Assembly: GCF_013373865.1 (NCBI RefSeq)
Contig: NC_050473.1
Coordinates: 10,055,710 to 10,119,709 of the forward strand
Origin: Monomorium pharaonis
Lineage: Eukaryota; Arthropoda; Insecta; Hymenoptera; Formicidae
Reading direction: 5' to 3'
DNA: 64,000 nucleotides
This document shows, in pieces, positions 25,459 through 34,355 of the stretch. The position numbers and the translations under genes are program-made. The notes below the pieces were generated by a model, which did not search any database, was not told the origin of the DNA, and saw nothing but the letters and a program-made list of their open reading frames with translations. Numbering within the stretch: position 1 is the stretch's first letter; every line of letters starts with the position of its first letter.

Positions 25459-25792
25459 TGTTTTGCTTGTTTGATAACTTTTGTTTGCTGGTTCGATGTA
25501 GGGCGTGTTTGATTAAGACCCAAAACTTGTTCGTAATTTTCTTATGGTGGTTTATTGAAATGAGCGTTTCCTACACGTGTCGAGTTGCGACGTGGTTATA
25601 TAAGAGAGCTTTCTAGAGAGAGATGCGCGCGCCGAAGAAGCCGGGTAAACGACGAGAGAGACCGAAGTCCCACGAACATCCGCGAGCCAGCGACCGATCG
25701 ATGGATGCAGTCGATAACCATTGAGTGACAGAGAACGAACCTGTCATACTGCGGCCGATAATAACTGCGCGAAGAAATGAATTTATCGTACA
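25459..25792 (-). repeat. 3' LTR of the BEL/Pao element (334 bp)
   Basis: It is a 334-base copy matching 31597-31930 except C at 25680 where the other has G. On the minus strand it carries TTATATAA (25603-25596), a likely TATA box, and then AATAAA (25556-25551), a likely poly-A signal. These are the expected order for U3, R and U5. The ends are TG...CA. Confidence 0.97.
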
Positions 25793-25807
25793 CCGCCCGC
25801 CTTGAAA
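25793..25807 (-). promoter_or_regulatory. Weak polypurine tract
   Basis: Directly next to the 3' LTR, the minus strand reads AAGGCGGGCGG. This is the expected place for the polypurine tract that primes plus-strand DNA synthesis. It is G-rich but broken by two C residues, so it is a poor tract by usual standards. Confidence 0.45.
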
Positions 25808-25960
25808 GGAGCTCTTTCAAAAAATGAAAAACAATACGAAACGCAAAGTTAGTTCGTAACTCAGTAATTATACAATAGTGGAAATAACTAAAATACAAAA
25901 TAAGGCAAAATGAACTGCCATAACTTGACATAAAAATAATAATTAAGAATAAGCAAGGCT

Positions 25961-28900
25961 TTACAGCGTCTTAGACAAAATATTGCTACATTCTTCTGTT
26001 GGCAAGATAGCCAATCGCGACAATGGTCGAACGAGTGTTCCCTTGTTGGTTCGTAGAGTAGCTGAGCGGGCTATGCCATCCTCTCCTGGATGGATCTTCT
26101 CTACTCGACCCCTCAGCCATTGAAGTGGAGCAAGTCCGGGTTGTTTTATCAGGGCAAGTTGTCCCACCTTCAGCTGATCGCCCTTTGAGGTGGGCCATTT
26201 GTGCCGTTGCTGTAATTGGTGCAGATAGTCTTGGCTCCAGCGCCTCCAAAAATGCTGTCGGAGTTGGTCAGTGAGCTGCCATCTAGTGAGTCTATTCATG
26301 TTGACATTCTCCAAGCTGTGGCACGGAAGACTGTTAAGTGTGTCGCCAATAAGGAAATGACCAGGAGAAATAAAACTGAGATCATTTGGATCAGTGCTTA
26401 AAGGAATCAAAGGACGGGAGTTGAGGATTGCCTCGATTTCGCATAAAGTCGTTTGTAATTCCTCAAAGGTTAAGGCAACGGTCCCTACTATTCGATATAA
26501 GTGAAACTTGATCGATTTTACTCCTGCCTCCCAAATTCCGCCGAAGTGGGGGGCGTTGGGAGGTATAAAGGTCCACGATATTTTAGAGTCCTGCGCGTAA
26601 TTATGGATACTATCCTTTACTTCTTGTTTTCGTAAAAATTCATAGATTTCTGATAATTGTCGAGACGCACCAACAAAGGTGGTGCCGTTATCCGAAAAAA
26701 TAGAACTGGGCTTGCCCCTTCGAGATACAAATCGCCTCAAGGCCGCAAGAAAGGCGTCGGAGGTCAAGTCACTCACAAGTTCAATGTGGATAGCCTTGGT
26801 CGCGAAGCAAACAAAGATGCAGACGTATGATTTCATATGACGAGCGTTTCGTCGTTTACCATCTCGTATGGTCAGCGGTCCCGCATAGTCAATACCACAG
26901 GTAGTAAATGGCCTAGATGGCTTAACTCTGGGAGCGGGTAGATTTCCCATTTTAGCTACGGAGTTTGATGGATTGCATTTGAAGCAGATGACGCATTGTT
27001 TGATTATTTTTCGTGTAATAGAGCGTATGCCCAAAGGCCAGAACAATTGACGAGTCGCGGCCATGGTACCTTGGAGGCCAGCGTGTAAATTACGTATGTG
27101 TGTGTTTTTTATTATAAGCTCAGTTAAAATATGATGCTTGGGCAACAAAATCGGATGCTTCGCATCGTAGGAAAGTTCGGAATTCCTTAGTCTCCCACCT
27201 ACCCTTATTAAATTGTTATCATCTAGGAAAGGCGATAGAGATAGTAAATGACTTGATGATTTTAATGGTTGGTTATTCCTTAAACAATCAATTTCTTGTG
27301 AGAATGTACTGTGCTGAACTGCGCGGCAAATGATCATCAATGCAGCGGATGCTTCTTGATGCGTAATTGATTTGCTAACATACGAGCCCCGTAAACGGAA
27401 CTTAATGACCCTTAGACAATAGGCTACTATGCGACATATTTTGTCGATATTAGAAAATTTATTCAACAACGAACTGATTGGTAATAGGCTTATAGTGGAA
27501 GAAAGCGTGGTTGCTCCTTTTAGCTCAGGCATGTCGGATTCCTGAATTTTCGGCGTGGTCTCAGTGACAGGCCACTTTGATTCCCTGTGCTTGAGAAAGG
27601 GAGGGCCGGACCACCACAAATCGCATGTTATTAGTTCCTTAGAATTTAGGCCGCGGGACAACACATCTGCGGGATTTAGTGTTGATTGTATGTGATGCCA
27701 GTCAGTAATCTCAGTCAATCGCTGGATTTCTCCGACGCGGTTGGCCACAAATACTGACCATTTTCTGGAGGCGGATGCGATCCAGTTTAATGTGATGGTC
27801 GAATCTGACCATAGGAAAAGCTTGACGTTTGCCAGCTCGACAGACGACCTTACCTTGTGGACTAATTGGGCGAGGAGCATGGCTGCGCACAATTCTAGGC
27901 GTGGAAGAGAAGTTGCTTTGAGAGGCGCAACACGAGCCTTGGAGCACAATAGTTCTGTTCGAAATTCGCCCTTTGATGTGTACGAGCGAAGATAGATGCA
28001 CGCGCCATATGCTCGTTGGCTGGCGTCAGCGAAGCCATGCAATTGGAGATGCGAGGTGTCGTTACTGAATTTTACGCAACGACTTATGCTTAAAGTATTT
28101 AGACTGACTAATTCTGACTTGAATTGACTCCATTTCGACAGAATAGATGGGAAAACGGGCTCGTCCCACTGTAGATTTTGTTGCCATAGCTCCTGCATCA
28201 GCAATTTTGGAATGATTATTACAGGGCCAATCAACCCAAGAGGATCAAACACCTTGGCTATCTCTGATAGCAACTCACGTTTAGTAAGAGATTTATGATT
28301 GCCAGTATCTTGAGCATTATACCGCAATGAATCAGTCGAAGGATTCCAGAGTGTTCCGAGTATCTTGCAGTTGAGCGTTTTGTCAAGAGACAAGTTAGAT
28401 TCCATTGTGTCATGCAGCCCAGAAAGAATGCGGCAGTTATTGGAGGCCCACTTTGCGAGGTGGAATCCTCCTTTCCCAAGAAGTTGAATGAGCTCGTCCC
28501 TTAATCTTATGCATTCGTCAATTGACGTGCCACCCGTTAGCACGTCATCGACGTAAAAATCGCGTAACATGCATTGGGAAGCTAACGGATAATCATTTTT
28601 GTACAAATCAGCTAGATATTTGAGTGCCCTCGTGGCCAGATACGATGCGGAAGAGGTTCCGTACGTCACGGTTTTTAATTCGAAAATCTGAAGTGGATCA
28701 GAAGAGTTATCACGCCAGAATATTCGCTGCAATTGCGTTTGAGATGGATCGATGAGCACCTGGCGGTACATTTTTATTATGTCCGCTGTGATAACAAACG
28801 GAAGAGTGCGGAAGCGCAACAGAATAGAGATAAGATCCTGTTGGATTACAGGCCCGACTCTCAGGGCATTGTTGAGTGAGATTCCTGTGGGACCTTTGCA

Positions 28901-31138
28901 TGAACCATCGAACACGACCCTCAATTTGGTGCTACTGCTGTCAGGCTTAATCACGCAATGGTGCGGTAAATAGAAAACCGGCAATTCAGTGTTCGCGGGT
29001 TCCTCGGTTTCGATGGGTGTCATGTGACCTAATTGCACGTACTCGTGCATAAATTGGGCGTAATCACGCTTCAATATTGGCCGAAAATCAAGCTTCCTTT
29101 CTATTTTGTAGAAACGACGTAAAGCAATGGCTCTAGTATCGCTTATCGAATTTACTTTATTGTCCTTGATAGGTAGCTTCACGACTATTCGTCCTTCAGG
29201 ATTGCGCGTTACGTTCTGAGTAAAATGATGTTCGCATTCCATTTCCTCTATGGTAAAAGGATCGGATAGATGCGGAGGTTCCTCAATGCGCCAGAACTGG
29301 CTGAGTTGATTTGACAATTCTTCGTTTGTAATGGACAAATGAAGCGTGTTTACATGGGAGTTTTTACTGTTAGTGGTGAATCCACCTGCCAGGATCCACC
29401 CGAGTTTAGTTTGTTGAAGTATTGGGTGGCCGGGTGATATCTTAATTTGATTCGGGCAGACTAATTCCCAGAATACTTCGACTCCTAGTAACAAATCAAC
29501 ATCATCTGAAACATGAAAGTTAGGATCAGCTAACCTTATGTGGCTGGGTACTTGTAGTTTGGATTTGTCTATTGATCGAGATGGGAGCCTTTCTGTTATT
29601 TTATCTGTGACAATACATTTGATATTTGTGCGATAATTGGTGGCACGCGATTGAAACGTCAATTGTACGATATGACTCGACTTGCTAATTGTACCATTAA
29701 TTCCCGATACGACTATGTCTGTTGTCTGAGTGGGAAGTTGTAATCTTTTTACAAAGGAGCTTGATATAAGATTTGCTTGGGATCCGTTATCTAGTAACGT
29801 TCTGCATCTCTGCCCGCATCCGTATCGATCCAAGACGTCCACTACTGCGGTGGATAATAACGTGATCCTGCTACACGAAGTTGACGTGCAAGTAGTAACA
29901 GAATTAGTGATAGCCTCGACCTGAGACGGCTCTAAAGCCGTATTTGAAGATTGAGAATTGTTGGTTTCTTTTGCCTTTAAATGGAGCAACGAGTTGTGCC
30001 GCTCACTGCAGAACTTGCAATGGCCCGATTTGCATGTTGGGGCAGAATGATTTGTCGAACGCAAGCAATTGAGACATAATTTTAACTTACGTGCCTTGGA
30101 TATGCGCTCAGGAATTGTTAATTTGAGAAAATCCGCACAGTAATAGATTAAGTGATCTTCCTTGCAATAATTACACTGCGACTTAACTGTGGCAGCATGC
30201 GTGCCCTGCCTTTTAATATTTATGCGACCTTGAGTCGACGTGCCTCCAACCGGCTTGACAGGTGCTTCAAGCACTTCACATCTGTGATGCAAGAAGGCCA
30301 TAAATTGTTTCAGTGTGGGTATTTCCCTTTCCTTGAGCGACGTTCGCCATTGGCGCGCTGTTCCTGAGTTCAACTTGGAACTTAATATGTAAATAATCAA
30401 GTCGTCCCACGTGTCCGCTGGACGCTTGAGAGCTTTCAATGCACGAATATGTCGAGCCGTACCATCTGCTATTTGACGCAGATCGTTCGCGTTCTCTTTC
30501 ACCATTGTGGGCAATTCAAAAATAGCCTGGATGTGCGCTTGAACTAAGACTTTAACGTTATTGTAGCGTTCCTTGAGGAGATCCCACGCTATGTCGTAGT
30601 TTTGGTTGGACAATTCTATTGAACTTATAACCTCTGCAGCATTGCCTGTCAATGATGCCTTAAGGTATTGAAATTTTTGAACGTCGCTCAAGGAATTATT
30701 GTTATGTATGACTGATTGAAAGTTGTCGTGGAATGCAAACCACTCTTCATAGCTACCTGAAAATTGAAGCAAGTTTAGTTTTGGTAATTGAACGGCCGTT
30801 GCCGATTCTTCTTGTACATTAGCCGTGGGGGTTGCATTCGCAACATTTCTATGACCACCGTTGTCGGCGCCGCCCGCCAATACCTTTATTTTTGCAGCTA
30901 AATCATAAAATGCACACTCGAATGATTCACGATCTTGATCTTCCACGAGGGACTCTATTTGCGTTTGAATTTTGTTATACTCTGTCCAATACTGATCGAG
31001 TTTGACTTGCCTAACCTCCAAAGCGGCCGATACAGCCGTCGTTACCTCGGTAATTGTATCAACATAGTTTTTTATTCGCGTGCATGACGCTTTTACAGTC
31101 GCACGCATTCGTTTTAGAGCGTTAATGTCGTCCGTCAT
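25961..31138 (-). CDS. BEL/Pao Gag-Pol polyprotein, 1725 aa
   Basis: One uninterrupted frame encodes structural and enzymatic functions for reverse transcription and integration. Residues about 115-290 form the DUF1759-type Gag core. Three zinc knuckles follow: C322/C325/H329/C334, C355/C358/H364/C369 and C374/C377/H381/H386. The retropepsin-like site is LLDNGSQ at 448-454, with N where many proteases have S or T. Reverse transcriptase covers about 730-900, with D786 and the YVDD box at 862-865. RNase H has D1038, E1082, D1112 and D1158. The integrase zinc site is H1347/H1352/C1382/C1385 and the DDE triad D1417/D1483/E1537. A DUF5641-type tail spans about 1570-1710. Gag and Pol are fused without a frameshift, as is usual for BEL/Pao. 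The start is the first ATG of the frame and fits the family's N-terminus (MTDDINALKRMRATVKASC). Length is typical for intact insect copies, and no defect was seen. Confidence 0.96.
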   Translation of the reverse strand: MTDDINALKRMRATVKASCTRIKNYVDTITEVTTAVSAALEVRQVKLDQYWTEYNKIQTQIESLVEDQDRESFECAFYDLAAKIKVLAGGADNGGHRNVANATPTANVQEESATAVQLPKLNLLQFSGSYEEWFAFHDNFQSVIHNNNSLSDVQKFQYLKASLTGNAAEVISSIELSNQNYDIAWDLLKERYNNVKVLVQAHIQAIFELPTMVKENANDLRQIADGTARHIRALKALKRPADTWDDLIIYILSSKLNSGTARQWRTSLKEREIPTLKQFMAFLHHRCEVLEAPVKPVGGTSTQGRINIKRQGTHAATVKSQCNYCKEDHLIYYCADFLKLTIPERISKARKLKLCLNCLRSTNHSAPTCKSGHCKFCSERHNSLLHLKAKETNNSQSSNTALEPSQVEAITNSVTTCTSTSCSRITLLSTAVVDVLDRYGCGQRCRTLLDNGSQANLISSSFVKRLQLPTQTTDIVVSGINGTISKSSHIVQLTFQSRATNYRTNIKCIVTDKITERLPSRSIDKSKLQVPSHIRLADPNFHVSDDVDLLLGVEVFWELVCPNQIKISPGHPILQQTKLGWILAGGFTTNSKNSHVNTLHLSITNEELSNQLSQFWRIEEPPHLSDPFTIEEMECEHHFTQNVTRNPEGRIVVKLPIKDNKVNSISDTRAIALRRFYKIERKLDFRPILKRDYAQFMHEYVQLGHMTPIETEEPANTELPVFYLPHHCVIKPDSSSTKLRVVFDGSCKGPTGISLNNALRVGPVIQQDLISILLRFRTLPFVITADIIKMYRQVLIDPSQTQLQRIFWRDNSSDPLQIFELKTVTYGTSSASYLATRALKYLADLYKNDYPLASQCMLRDFYVDDVLTGGTSIDECIRLRDELIQLLGKGGFHLAKWASNNCRILSGLHDTMESNLSLDKTLNCKILGTLWNPSTDSLRYNAQDTGNHKSLTKRELLSEIAKVFDPLGLIGPVIIIPKLLMQELWQQNLQWDEPVFPSILSKWSQFKSELVSLNTLSISRCVKFSNDTSHLQLHGFADASQRAYGACIYLRSYTSKGEFRTELLCSKARVAPLKATSLPRLELCAAMLLAQLVHKVRSSVELANVKLFLWSDSTITLNWIASASRKWSVFVANRVGEIQRLTEITDWHHIQSTLNPADVLSRGLNSKELITCDLWWSGPPFLKHRESKWPVTETTPKIQESDMPELKGATTLSSTISLLPISSLLNKFSNIDKICRIVAYCLRVIKFRLRGSYVSKSITHQEASAALMIICRAVQHSTFSQEIDCLRNNQPLKSSSHLLSLSPFLDDNNLIRVGGRLRNSELSYDAKHPILLPKHHILTELIIKNTHIRNLHAGLQGTMAATRQLFWPLGIRSITRKIIKQCVICFKCNPSNSVAKMGNLPAPRVKPSRPFTTCGIDYAGPLTIRDGKRRNARHMKSYVCIFVCFATKAIHIELVSDLTSDAFLAALRRFVSRRGKPSSIFSDNGTTFVGASRQLSEIYEFLRKQEVKDSIHNYAQDSKISWTFIPPNAPHFGGIWEAGVKSIKFHLYRIVGTVALTFEELQTTLCEIEAILNSRPLIPLSTDPNDLSFISPGHFLIGDTLNSLPCHSLENVNMNRLTRWQLTDQLRQHFWRRWSQDYLHQLQQRHKWPTSKGDQLKVGQLALIKQPGLAPLQWLRGRVEKIHPGEDGIARSATLRTNKGTLVRPLSRLAILPTEECSNILSKTL

Positions 31139-31574
31139 TGTCGATAAACAACGAAATCAAGCAAATTTAGGATGTGAGAAGTAAGGTTAATTGGCGACGA
31201 CACACGGTGTCTTCCTACCTTGTGTAGCTTCGTCTGCGCCGTCGATGTGGCTGCGAGGCCTCAACTGCTGCCGCTGGGAATCGTGTCCTGTTGTCTTGTT
31301 TCGTCCTTGAAATGGAGATCGTCTCGTGCTGGATCACTTCGTCTCTTTCGTTCCTGTACTCAACGATGTCGTCGATAATTTCTAGTGCATAGGAACCGGG
31401 AGGCGAAGGAGTTGGCTTCACAAATGCCGTCGATGACGTCTTATGGTGCAGAGGCCGAAATGCGAAGGAATATTGTTGATCCTTCTATCAGTTTCTCGAT
31501 CGTTGCAACTCTAATGGCTGCTCACGTGCTTCTTAGGAACGCAGCGTCTGCCGTAGAATCCGCCGTATGGACGG
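31139..31574 (-). other. BEL/Pao untranslated leader
   Basis: This is the region between the primer-binding site and the Gag-Pol start codon. It should hold the packaging signal. Short frames inside it on both strands show no domain and are treated as chance. Confidence 0.7.
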
Positions 31575-31592
31575 ATCCGGCTCGAAGGACCA
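31575..31592 (-). promoter_or_regulatory. Primer-binding site for tRNA-Tyr
   Basis: The plus strand reads ATCCGGCTCGAAGGACCA, which ends in CCA four bases inside the 5' LTR boundary. The 18 bases agree with the 3' end of insect tRNA-Tyr as I remember it: acceptor strand TCGAAGG, discriminator A, then CCA. So the minus-strand RNA can pair with that tRNA. The tRNA identity rests on memory and should be checked against a tRNA set. Confidence 0.8.
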
Positions 31593-31596
31593 AAGA

Positions 31597-31930
31597 TGTT
31601 TTGCTTGTTTGATAACTTTTGTTTGCTGGTTCGATGTAGGGCGTGTTTGATTAAGACCCAAAACTTGTTCGTAATTTTCTTATGGTGGTTTATTGAAATG
31701 AGCGTTTCCTACACGTGTCGAGTTGCGACGTGGTTATATAAGAGAGCTTTCTAGAGAGAGATGCGCGCGCCGAAGAAGCCGGGTAAACGACGAGAGAGAC
31801 CGAAGTCCCACGAACATGCGCGAGCCAGCGACCGATCGATGGATGCAGTCGATAACCATTGAGTGACAGAGAACGAACCTGTCATACTGCGGCCGATAAT
31901 AACTGCGCGAAGAAATGAATTTATCGTACA
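31597..31930 (-). repeat. 5' LTR of the BEL/Pao element (334 bp)
   Basis: It is the promoter LTR of the element, read right to left. It matches 25459-25792 at 333 of 334 bases. The TATA-like TTATATAA is at 31741-31734 and the poly-A signal AATAAA at 31694-31689. Confidence 0.97.
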
Positions 31931-31935
31931 GCATA
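31931..31935. repeat. Right target-site duplication, GCATA
   Basis: These five bases match 25454-25458 exactly. Removing the element and one copy joins ...AATATGCATA to CATTGCATGA... as the empty site. Confidence 0.9.
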
Positions 31936-34187
31936 CATTGCATGATAACTTTTGAGGGTTAAAGCAATTTGACGCATAATATTCTCCGCAGTTTCAACGT
32001 CAGCTACATACGTCGCTAGAAAGCTAGAAACATCGCTCGAACAAAAGGTCGGCGTTCACCTCCGGCCATGTGCGATCCTTCATTTTGTTTCGTGTTCCTC
32101 ATTGGAATAAATTAAGTAGGGAAAATAAGCGAAAGAGACCCCATTCGTCTTCCAGCGCCCGAAGACGAGGGAAGCCCTCGGAATTATATTAATCAGAAAT
32201 ACGTAAACATATAAACACGATATAATTTGGATAACAGCCGTTTAAACGTCGCTCGTTTATTGCGAACTCTCGAGAGTGTCGGGTTTATTGATTTAGCAAT
32301 AAGGAATATCAATGAGAACTCTCCAAAGCGTGCGTTAATGAAAGCGAGCGATCGTTCTAGCGAGAAACCAGAGAAGCAACGCAAACAGGTCTCGTCTAGG
32401 AAACACGTTCTGGATGCATTTATGCAACACAAATGCATACAGAAGTTGAGAGATATTCCGTTCCAATGGAAGAGATGCGAATGGCCGTATGATAAGTTCG
32501 AGCATACGATTCCCAAAACACAATGCAAATACAAAGTTGGGTATCCTTGAAATCTAGAGCTGAGGAATACAATTTACTTATCTTCTTCTCTCTCTCTCTC
32601 TTTCTTTAGAAAAATTAATTAAAACTAAAATTTACTATTTAACTAAAAATTGACAAAGGATATTATTTATTACATTTAATAACGTTTCAATTTCTTAACA
32701 ACCTTTTATTTAAGGATAAAATTTTCTACGTTGACTAGCTGTCATTATTTTTAACATTTTCGTATTATATTTCTCATACCTTTCTCTGCAATCGTCGGAC
32801 AAGATCCGCAAAACTAATTTAATGATAAATTAGAGACTGCATTATTGATTAGCGCCAACGCGACGCGCGCAATTATGCACGAGCATCTTGCTGAAGCACG
32901 GGTTTACGTTACATCGGACTCATCTCGCTTACGGTATCGTGGACAGGACGGGAAATCGTGATGCGCGCAATAATCATCTCGCGTTGCCATCTGGGACGCG
33001 GCAGCTCGCGCTCGCGGTCCATACAAACGTTATATGGAAAATTGCTCATCACGACGCTAGTATTTTACCGCTGGATCATCGTTACCTTCCTCTCCGTTTT
33101 TAACATGGCGTCCCGATTGCACTCGCGAAGCCTAGACGGCACAAACTTACAAACGCTTAACGTTTACATCGTTAATAAGAGTGCAAAAAATCTAATTTAT
33201 TTACATATAAATTATTTAGAAGCTAAAAAAAATATATATATACGGAAACAAAACTATTCGAAGAATTGGAAACTAATCTCTCGCACACATCGAGAAGAAG
33301 AATTTAATTTAATATCCAAAGCTTTTATAAACATTACGTACACCTTTAATTTGTTTCGTGTATAAAAATACAGCAACATAAAACGCTACTTTATCAACTG
33401 GCATATATAACAATTATTGTAGATAAAGATTTATCATTAAAAACCGCAAACGCAATGGAGGGAGAGGCGCGTAATTCAACATTTCCTCAGGGCGCACGGA
33501 TGCCCGAGGCCAGCGGCTAGGCGGAAATATAGCCGCAATAAAAGGCTAATGCATCGCGCGCGCAAGAAGAGAGGTACGTTTACAGCCGCGGCTCACCAAC
33601 GTCACACCTCGCGCTTTGAGCGCAAGCGAGGTGTACACGCCCGACGCGGTGCCTACGTACGGTACGTACGTACTCAGGAGGCCCGAAATGAACCCGGCGG
33701 CAGGATGCGGATGTACGCGCTGATTTATACGATATAAAACCGAGAAAACACACGGGGACTACGCGGGGTGCGAAACCGTGCGAAATCGCAGGTGCAACGG
33801 CCGCGATGCGCCGACATACGCACGCACGTGCGGACGAGTACGAGTACGGCCGTGCACGTGCGTGTGAGAGAGGTCCGTCCCCTTGTAAAATATTTTATAA
33901 CACATTGTAAATATTACTATGCCCGATCGCGTGTTATTAAACGGAGCTAACGAGCTTTGACGAACGAAATTGATGTTCTGTCGATATGAAATGTTCCGGG
34001 AGTCAAAGTCGCATCTTTTGCTCGCCAGTAATGTAGTTTCTAAATATTATTACGGTAAATAAATTAGAAGATACTCTGAGTGTGTGCAAAACTACACAAA
34101 GTCCATCAGTATATCTTTATAATTTATAACGTGCATGAAAAGTTTTTTTTTATAGTTTTTATAAATTAGAATAATATTTTTTCTCCG
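31936..34187. other. Non-coding stretch
   Basis: No gene is supported. A frame at 32227-32550 (plus) is open but has no domain and is overlapped by minus-strand frames. A small (TC)n tract is at about 32588-32603. At 33450-33860 the sequence is CpG-rich with several ACGT-rich palindromic steps (for example around 33652-33672). Confidence 0.4.
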
Positions 34188-34355
34188 CACTGAGAAAAAA
34201 TGTCGTTAATTTGACTAAATTTTATAACTTGATTAAATTTTTTTCGTTCAATTATTTATTTAACTTAAATTGACTGTAATACATAAATAGTTGAATTGAA
34301 GAAATTTAATCAAGTTGACAGATTTAATCAAATTAACAACTTTTTTTTCTTAGTG
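34188..34355. mobile_element. MITE-like palindrome with CACTGAGAAAA ends, 168 bp
   Basis: The left end CACTGAGAAAAAATGTCGTT and the inverted right end CACTAAGAAAAAAAAGTTGT begin two arms of about 60 bases. They share TTAATTTGA and ACTTGATTAAATTT. There is no coding sequence and no clear target duplication. The ends match those at 42364, 52012 and 58415, suggesting one superfamily. Confidence 0.65.

Larger units (their letters stand above)
25459..31930 (-). mobile_element. Complete BEL/Pao LTR retrotransposon, 6472 bp
   Basis: The element is read right to left. In its own orientation the order is: 5' LTR (31930-31597), primer-binding site (31592-31575), leader (31596-31139, 458 bases), a single Gag-Pol frame (31138-25961), a 168-base tail, and the 3' LTR (25792-25459). 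The LTRs begin TG and end CA, are the same length, and differ at a single base (25680 against 31818). A GCATA duplication flanks it. The coding frame has no stop or frameshift and keeps all catalytic residues I checked. There is no envelope-like frame. BEL/Pao membership is shown by the domain order (DUF1759-type Gag, zinc knuckles, A17/DUF1758-type protease, reverse transcriptase, RNase H, integrase, DUF5641-type end). Near-identical LTRs imply a recent insertion, so the copy may be autonomous; activity itself is not shown by sequence. Confidence 0.97.

Noticed and set aside
25596..25931. A minus-strand frame in the LTR, repeated in the other LTR (31734-31943)
   Set aside because: It is a chance frame inside LTR sequence, duplicated because the LTRs are copies. 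It has no domain and no envelope features.
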